From the NCBI GenBank assembly GCA_025352845.1, contig JANXSC010000253.1, positions 1-8,014 of the forward strand: a stretch of 8,014 nucleotides of DNA, given 5' to 3'. Under the pieces are notes generated by a model. That model saw nothing but the letters and a program-made list of their open reading frames with translations, was not told where the DNA came from and did no database searches. Shown here in pieces: positions 4,361-8,014 of the stretch. The DNA is from Opitutaceae bacterium. GTDB lineage: Bacteria > Verrucomicrobiota > Verrucomicrobiia > Opitutales > Opitutaceae. Numbering within the stretch: the first letter of the stretch is position 1; each line of letters begins with the position of its first letter. The position numbers were made by a program, and so were the translations under genes.

Positions 4361-7270
4361 TTACTTCAGGGTCTGGAGGAAAGCTTCGAGGTCGGAGAGT
4401 TCCTGCGGACTGAAGATGCCGTCCATCGGGGGCATCGGGGAAACTTTGAACTGCTCGTAGCCTTTCGCGATGACCTTGCTCGGTTCGAGCAGGCTCTCGC
4501 GAATGTAGGCGGGCGTGGCGCGGGTGGCGATGCCGTCGAGTGCAGGGCCGACGGTGCTGCCCTGGCCCTTGATGGTGTGGCAGAGAATGCAGGCGGCGGG
4601 ATGCTTCGTTGCGAGCAGCTGGCCGCGGGCTGCGTCGCCGGGTTGAAGCTTGGCGCCGTCGTCGACGAGGGTGAGCTCGACGAGGCGCACGTCGTCGAAG
4701 AAGGACTCGCCGCGGGCGACGTGGAGGAGGTTGACGCTGGCGGTGGTGAGCGCGCCGCTGTTGAACTCGATCTCGACTTCGGCCCAGTCGGTGTCGCGGC
4801 GGATGGTTTCGGTTTCGACGCGGGTGCCGTGGAGGTTGAGGCTGGCCTTGCCGCGCAGCGAGCGGGCGCGGATCCAGCCGGCGAGGCGATACTGGGTGTT
4901 GGGTTTCACGGGCACGTCGGCGTAGAAGCTCGTATCGGCGTCGCCGGTGGTGTTCACGCGCAGTGCGAATTTTCCGCCGTGAAAATCCCGTTCGGTGCCG
5001 GCCATGCTCCACGCGGCGGAGGTGTTGGCCGGGCGGTCGCCATAGTCGCGGCGTTGCCAACCCACGGGCAGGCCGTCGGCGCCGAGCGTCTCGAAGCCGG
5101 GATTCGGGAGGAGATTCGGACCTTCCTTGTAGAGACCGGCGCCGTGGATGCGGGCGAGGAGGCGGCTCGCTTCCTTCAACCACTCGTCCTGCTGGTTGGA
5201 GGGATTACGCAGGACATTCGTGACGACGGTCTTGATCTGCGGCGTGGTGGAAAACTCGGCGAGCTTCACGAGCGCGGCGAGTTTCGTGAGCGGATCGGGA
5301 TCGCTGACGACGGCGGAGGAGAAAAAGAGCGAGACGGCGGATGCGTCGCGGCCGAGGGCGCGCGTGGCGTTGCGGCGGACGGCGGCGTCGGCGTGCAAGA
5401 GGCCGGCGCGGTGGGTGGAGTCGTCGAGCTGGCCGAGACCGTGGAGCGTCCAGAGTGCGTGGAGGGCGGCGAGCGGCGCGGAGGCGGAGACGATTTTTTT
5501 CAACGCGGGTGCGGCGTCGGTGTGCTGGCCTTCGACGAGGAGGCGCTGCGCGGTGAGCCGCCAGAATTGGTTGTCGTCGCCGAGGGCGGCGACGAGTTGC
5601 GCAGTGCTCGCGCCCTTGAGCGATTTGATTGCGGCGGGTTTCGCCTGATCCCAGACGACGCGGTAGATGCGGCCGCGCTCGTGATCGCGGAGGGGATTTT
5701 CATGCGCGCCGCCGACGCCGGTCTTCGCCGCGTAGCCGCCGCGCTCCACGCTCGGCGTGGGGTTGTGCTGGATGATGTAGTTCTGCCAGTCGGAGAACCA
5801 CACGGCGCCGTCGGGGCCGACCTCGGCGAAGACGGGCGACATCCACTCGTCGCTGCTGGCGACGAGATTGAAGCCATCGTTGGCCACGTAGCCCGCGCCG
5901 TCGCGCTGCACATCCATCACGGAAATGTTTTTCATCGTGGGCTCGCAGACGAGCGCACGCCCTTGCAGGCGCGCGGGGAGATTCGGCGAGTTGATGAGCG
6001 CGCTGCCGGCGGCGGCGGTGAAGCCGCCCATGACGTCGACTTGGCGGAAATTCGGCGTGATGGTGTGGTTCTTGTCCTCGGTGTTGATGCGCTTGGCGGT
6101 GATGCCGCGCGTGCCCTTCGGCACGATGGTGGCGGGGATGCCGCCGAAGAAAAACGGCGCGTTGTTCGCGGTGCCGCCGAACTGATCGCCGAACGCGTTC
6201 GCGCTCTGGCCCCAGGTGTTGTTGGTAAACTGGTGAAGGAATTCGAGCGCGGAGCCGTCGGCCTTGAAGCGGTAGGTGCCCTGCGCAAACTGGAGATCCT
6301 TGCCGCCGACGTTGCCCTTGAAACCGGAGTAGCCGACCGCACCGTAGAGCCAGTTGTCGTGGCCGTAGTGGAGATTATTGGCCTGCGCGTGCGTGTCGTT
6401 GATGCCCCAGCCGGTCATGATTTCCTGGCGGATGTCGGCGTGGTCGTCGCCCTTGCTGGACTTCAGGAAAAGAAAACGCGGCGACTGCGCGACGATGATG
6501 CCGCCGTTCGCGAAGACGAATCCGGTTGGGATATTTAGGTGGTCGGCGAAGACGGTGAACTTGTCCGCGCGACCGTCACCGTCGGTGTCCTCGCAAATTT
6601 TGATGCTGTCGTTGCCCATGCCATCGGGCTTCACGTCGTGCGGGTAGTCGCGCGTCTCGGCGATCCAGAGGCGGCCGCGCTCGTCCCACGCCATGAAGAT
6701 CGGTTTCGCGATGTCGGGCTCGGCGGCGAAAAGCTCGAGCCGGAGATCGGGCGCTACCTGCGTGCGCTCCTTGCTGCCCTTCACGCTAAGCGGAAACTGA
6801 AACGTGACCGGCTGCGCGCGCTTCTCGTAGTTGGCGATGGTGGGGCGCGCCTCGCGCTGCTCGGGCTCGCGCTGCGCAAGAAATTTTTCCCACTCGGCCA
6901 CGCGCACGAGGCCGGCGGCGGCGAGGAGTTTTGTTTTCGCATTGGCGGCGAAATCAGCGGCGGTCGTCTCGCCAAACGCGGCGGCCGAGAGGCGCTTCGC
7001 GGCGGGCACAGCGGTGAGGGATTTGAAATTTTCGGCCGGCGCGTCGAGCACGACGACGTCGAATTTGGCGACGAACTCCGGCGTCGCAGCGGCCGGGTCG
7101 GAAATGTAGTCGAACCAGATCGCATCGCGCCCGAGGTCGCGCATCAGCGCGTGCGCGGTCATGCGCGGCGTGCGGTCCGGCGTGCCGAGATAGAGCACGC
7201 GGATGGGCTGGGCGGCGCAGTGGAGCGCGAGCGCGACGAAAAGGGCGAGAAGCAGGTGGGGGCGTTTCAT
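4361..7270 (-). CDS. Secreted PVC-type haem-binding CxxCH multidomain protein (putative dehydrogenase)
   Basis: A 969-residue exported protein. Residues 1-20 are a signal peptide (MKRP, hydrophobic LLLALFVALAL, likely cut at CAA|Q). Residues 22-150 resemble a shortened ThuA-like domain (RVLYLGTP, then VVVLDAPAENF). Residues 172-540 form a six-bladed-propeller-like PVC domain with FMAWDERGRLWIAETRDYP, a calcium-loop-like DTDGDGRAD (228-236) and NNLHYGHDNWLYG. Residues 545-710 are helical and HEAT-like. Residues 718-868 look like a carbohydrate-binding beta-sandwich (NLLPNPGFE to SFFDDVRLVEL). Residues 875-969 are a cytochrome c domain with haem motif CILCH (C894, C897, H898) and a likely axial Met at 946 or 949. 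Such proteins abound in Planctomycetes and Verrucomicrobia and are thought to oxidise sugars and pass electrons to the haem; the true substrate is unknown. The ATG at 7270 directly precedes the signal peptide. No Shine-Dalgarno sequence is visible. The oxidoreductase gene lies downstream. Confidence 0.92.
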   Translation of the reverse strand: MKRPHLLLALFVALALHCAAQPIRVLYLGTPDRTPRMTAHALMRDLGRDAIWFDYISDPAAATPEFVAKFDVVVLDAPAENFKSLTAVPAAKRLSAAAFGETTAADFAANAKTKLLAAAGLVRVAEWEKFLAQREPEQREARPTIANYEKRAQPVTFQFPLSVKGSKERTQVAPDLRLELFAAEPDIAKPIFMAWDERGRLWIAETRDYPHDVKPDGMGNDSIKICEDTDGDGRADKFTVFADHLNIPTGFVFANGGIIVAQSPRFLFLKSSKGDDHADIRQEIMTGWGINDTHAQANNLHYGHDNWLYGAVGYSGFKGNVGGKDLQFAQGTYRFKADGSALEFLHQFTNNTWGQSANAFGDQFGGTANNAPFFFGGIPATIVPKGTRGITAKRINTEDKNHTITPNFRQVDVMGGFTAAAGSALINSPNLPARLQGRALVCEPTMKNISVMDVQRDGAGYVANDGFNLVASSDEWMSPVFAEVGPDGAVWFSDWQNYIIQHNPTPSVERGGYAAKTGVGGAHENPLRDHERGRIYRVVWDQAKPAAIKSLKGASTAQLVAALGDDNQFWRLTAQRLLVEGQHTDAAPALKKIVSASAPLAALHALWTLHGLGQLDDSTHRAGLLHADAAVRRNATRALGRDASAVSLFFSSAVVSDPDPLTKLAALVKLAEFSTTPQIKTVVTNVLRNPSNQQDEWLKEASRLLARIHGAGLYKEGPNLLPNPGFETLGADGLPVGWQRRDYGDRPANTSAAWSMAGTERDFHGGKFALRVNTTGDADTSFYADVPVKPNTQYRLAGWIRARSLRGKASLNLHGTRVETETIRRDTDWAEVEIEFNSGALTTASVNLLHVARGESFFDDVRLVELTLVDDGAKLQPGDAARGQLLATKHPAACILCHTIKGQGSTVGPALDGIATRATPAYIRESLLEPSKVIAKGYEQFKVSPMPPMDGIFSPQELSDLEAFLQTLK

Positions 7271-7343
7271 AGGGTGCGGCTCGAGTCGGGCGACCCGGGG
7301 CGGGATGGGATGGGGAGTGTGGACGGGAGCGGGCGCGGGGTGC

Positions 7344-7359
7344 GATGAAAGTTTTCATC
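7344..7359. promoter_or_regulatory. Operator-like dyad
   Basis: GATGAAAGTTTTCATC consists of perfect 7-base arms (GATGAAA and TTTCATC) around GT. The size and the TGAAA/TTTCA half-sites resemble sites for LacI-type repressors, though those usually have a central CG. It lies 74 bases upstream of the haem-protein start and 137 bases upstream of the lipoprotein start, so it could control either gene. No regulator gene is in the window. Role inferred from symmetry alone. Confidence 0.4.
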
Positions 7360-7402
7360 CCAAGAAATTTTTTTGCGGACGGGGCGGCGAGGCCGATGGT
7401 TG

Positions 7403-7426
7403 CCGGACAGTGGGGCCAGTGTCCGG
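7403..7426. repeat. Imperfect 24-base palindrome
   Basis: CCGGACAGTGG and CCAGTGTCCGG form 11-base arms around GG, pairing at 10 of 11 positions. It could be another REP-like element of this genome or a regulatory hairpin in the leader of the lipoprotein gene. Confidence 0.5.
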
Positions 7427-7460
7427 GGCGCTGGTGGCGGAAGGGAATTCACACGCGGGC

Positions 7461-7488
7461 TTTACGGCGGGGCCGTTCGGTGTATGGT
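7461..7488 (+). promoter_or_regulatory. Candidate sigma70-type promoter, possibly giving a leaderless mRNA
   Basis: TTTACG (7461-7466, 4 of 6 to TTGACA) and TATGGT (7483-7488, 4 of 6 to TATAAT) are separated by 16 bases, and TG at 7481-7482 abuts the -10. Transcription would begin about 7 bases later, almost on the ATG at 7496, which would explain the missing ribosome binding site. The match is modest, and in GC-rich DNA such matches can occur by chance. Confidence 0.3.
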
Positions 7489-7495
7489 CGCCGCC

Positions 7496-8014
7496 ATGAA
7501 ACGCAGGCATTCGCTGAATGTGATCCTGGCCGTCACCCTCGGATTGGGCGCAGGCTGTTCCACCTCGCAGATGAGCCGCATCGATCGGAACCGCGATATT
7601 TATGAAACGTGGCCGCTTGAGATTCGGCAGGCGGTGCTCGATGGCAACGTGGAGCCCGGGATGAACACCGACATGGTGCGCGTCGCGTGGGGCGAGCCCA
7701 CCGAGATCGCGACCTCGCCGGCGGGTGATGAGATTTGGGTTTATTCCAAGGGCGGCGATCCCGGCTCGGTGATGTATCCCGGCGGCGGCATGGGCACGAC
7801 GGGCATCGGCAGCAGCGGGATTGGCGGCTCCGGTATCGGCATTGGTTCGACGGGTCCTGGCATCGGCATCAGCACCGGTCGCGGTGGCACGTCCATCGGC
7901 GCCATCGGCGGAATCGGCATCGGTGGTGGCATCGGCGGGACCGGTATCGGTGGCGGGGTCGCGATCTCGGTGGGCTCGCCCCACGCGACGCGCACCATGT
8001 CGGTGTTCATCCCG
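7496..8014 (+). CDS. Small glycine-rich lipoprotein, BamE/SmpA-like N-terminal domain (3' end outside window)
   Basis: The frame from ATG 7496 is open for 173 codons to the window edge. Residues 1-20 form a lipoprotein-like signal (MKRR, hydrophobic LNVILAVTLGLGAG) followed by Cys21 and STSQ; the lipobox GAGC is slightly off consensus. Residues 27-85 carry a short domain (GNVEPGMNTDMVRVAWGEPTE, then DEIWVYS) resembling the BamE/SmpA-type fold of small verrucomicrobial lipoproteins. These are usually outer-membrane-anchored with no known enzymatic role. From residue 99 the sequence becomes a Gly-Ile-Gly-rich tail (to about 156). The final residues, VAISVGSPHATRTMSVFIP, are the antisense reading of residues 55-73, because the gene contains a perfect inverted repeat. 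That part may therefore not be genuine C-terminus. An in-frame ATG at 7484 would add four residues. No Shine-Dalgarno sequence. Lipoprotein call good; exact family moderate. Confidence 0.7.
   Translation, partial: MKRRHSLNVILAVTLGLGAGCSTSQMSRIDRNRDIYETWPLEIRQAVLDGNVEPGMNTDMVRVAWGEPTEIATSPAGDEIWVYSKGGDPGSVMYPGGGMGTTGIGSSGIGGSGIGIGSTGPGIGISTGRGGTSIGAIGGIGIGGGIGGTGIGGGVAISVGSPHATRTMSVFIP
7657..7714 (+). repeat. Left arm of 58-base perfect inverted repeat
   Basis: Every base from 7657 to 7714 matches the reverse complement of 7957-8014. With one mismatch the match extends to 7719 (62 of 63). The arm encodes part of the lipoprotein's folded domain, MNTDMVRVAWGEPTEIA. A perfect 58-base match cannot be chance. 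Confidence 0.97.
7715..7956. other. 242-base segment enclosed by the inverted repeat (possible invertible segment)
   Basis: In the orientation given, it encodes residues 74-154 of the lipoprotein: the WVYS strand and the Gly-Ile-rich tail. Read the other way and joined to the left arm, it is open for 71 codons with a Pro/Met-rich composition and ends at a TAA (7743-7741), giving a predicted 144-residue protein. The frame is retained because both arms are read in the same phase. Whether inversion ever occurs is inference. No recombinase gene is in the window. Confidence 0.3.
7790..7963 (+). repeat. Degenerate Gly/Ile codon repeat
   Basis: The lipoprotein tail is built from irregular repeats of GGC ATC GGC and GGT ATC GGC type codons, interrupted by Ser and Thr, over residues 99-156. 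Degenerate tandem coding of this kind is prone to slippage and may vary in length between strains. Because Gly/Ile codons rarely give stop codons in antisense, it also explains the long open frames on the opposite strand. Confidence 0.75.
7957..8014 (-). repeat. Right arm of 58-base perfect inverted repeat (reaches window edge)
   Basis: Exact reverse complement of 7657-7714. The match is still perfect at the last base, so it may continue outside. On the minus strand it encodes MNTDMVRVAWGEPTEIAT, identical to the sense protein over the arm but followed by a Pro/Met-rich reading rather than the expected DEIWVYS. It is thus a copy of the lipoprotein gene fragment, not an independent full gene as far as visible. 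Confidence 0.97.

Larger units (their letters stand above)
7271..7495. other. Divergent intergenic region
   Basis: These 225 bases separate the divergently transcribed haem-protein and lipoprotein genes and should contain both promoters. The half next to the haem-protein gene (about 7271-7340) is extremely GC-rich. Further right come an operator-like dyad (7344-7359), an A/T-rich tract around 7364-7374, an imperfect palindrome (7403-7426) and a candidate promoter for the lipoprotein gene (7461-7488). I found no convincing -35/-10 pair for the haem-protein gene and no RNA gene. Confidence 0.6.

Noticed and set aside
4577..6538. 653-codon open frame on the plus strand
   Set aside because: It is antisense to the haem-binding protein, with Gly/Glu/Val/Ala-rich composition typical of the reverse frame of GC-rich genes, and shows no recognisable domain.
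7790..7963. CRISPR-like or minisatellite array
   Set aside because: The repetition follows Gly/Ile codons, has no constant unit or spacers, and lies in frame within a coding sequence.
7741..8010. Minus-strand open frame with Pro/Met-rich sequence, beginning MNTDMVRVAWGEPTEIAT
   Set aside because: Not called as a gene: its start is an inverted copy of the lipoprotein domain and its tail is antisense of the Gly-Ile repeat. It is discussed as a possible inverted-state tail instead.

Overview
The window looks like GC-rich chromosomal DNA from the Verrucomicrobiota, most likely near Opitutaceae. This is inferred from three things: a large secreted PVC-type haem-binding CxxCH protein, the style of its Gfo/Idh/MocA oxidoreductase neighbour, and intergenic gaps filled with short palindromic repeats. 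No marker gene is present, so the placement is moderate confidence. The window opens inside one gene and closes inside another.

Layout. Bases 1-1041 (+) hold the C-terminal part of a histidine-kinase-like sensor whose ATP-binding motifs look degenerate. It overlaps by 4 bases a nucleotidyltransferase of the aminoglycoside adenylyltransferase type (1038-1931, +), which is clearly poorer in G+C than its surroundings. A 20-base near-palindrome (1009-1028) lies at the composition boundary. Converging on it with a 1-base gap is an ABC transporter ATPase of the COG4586 type (1933-2922, -) with no permease gene beside it. Upstream of that on the minus strand are a Gfo/Idh/MocA-family oxidoreductase lacking the usual EKP lysine (3043-4170) and a 969-residue secreted protein (4361-7270). 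The latter combines an N-terminal ThuA-like segment, a beta-propeller, alpha-helical repeats, a carbohydrate-binding-like beta-sandwich and a cytochrome c domain. The last two minus-strand genes may serve oxidation or turnover of a carbohydrate, with the large protein acting in the periplasm and the oxidoreductase in the cytoplasm. This is inferred from family and adjacency only.

The two minus-strand intergenic gaps each carry dispersed-repeat-like sequence: a mirrored pair of REP-like hairpins (2967-3038), and a 14-base direct repeat plus a perfect 27-base inverted repeat (4181-4331). The divergent gap 7271-7495 carries an operator-like 16-base dyad, another palindrome and a candidate promoter.

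The most striking structure is at the right end. A small glycine-rich lipoprotein gene (7496 to the window edge, +) contains a perfect 58-base inverted repeat: 7657-7714 matches the reverse complement of 7957-8014. It encloses 242 bases. It is either a fold-back assembly or amplification artefact at a contig end, which I think is somewhat more likely, or a real inverted duplication or invertible segment. If real, inversion would replace the lipoprotein's Gly-Ile-rich tail with a Pro/Met-rich tail ending at a stop codon inside the segment.
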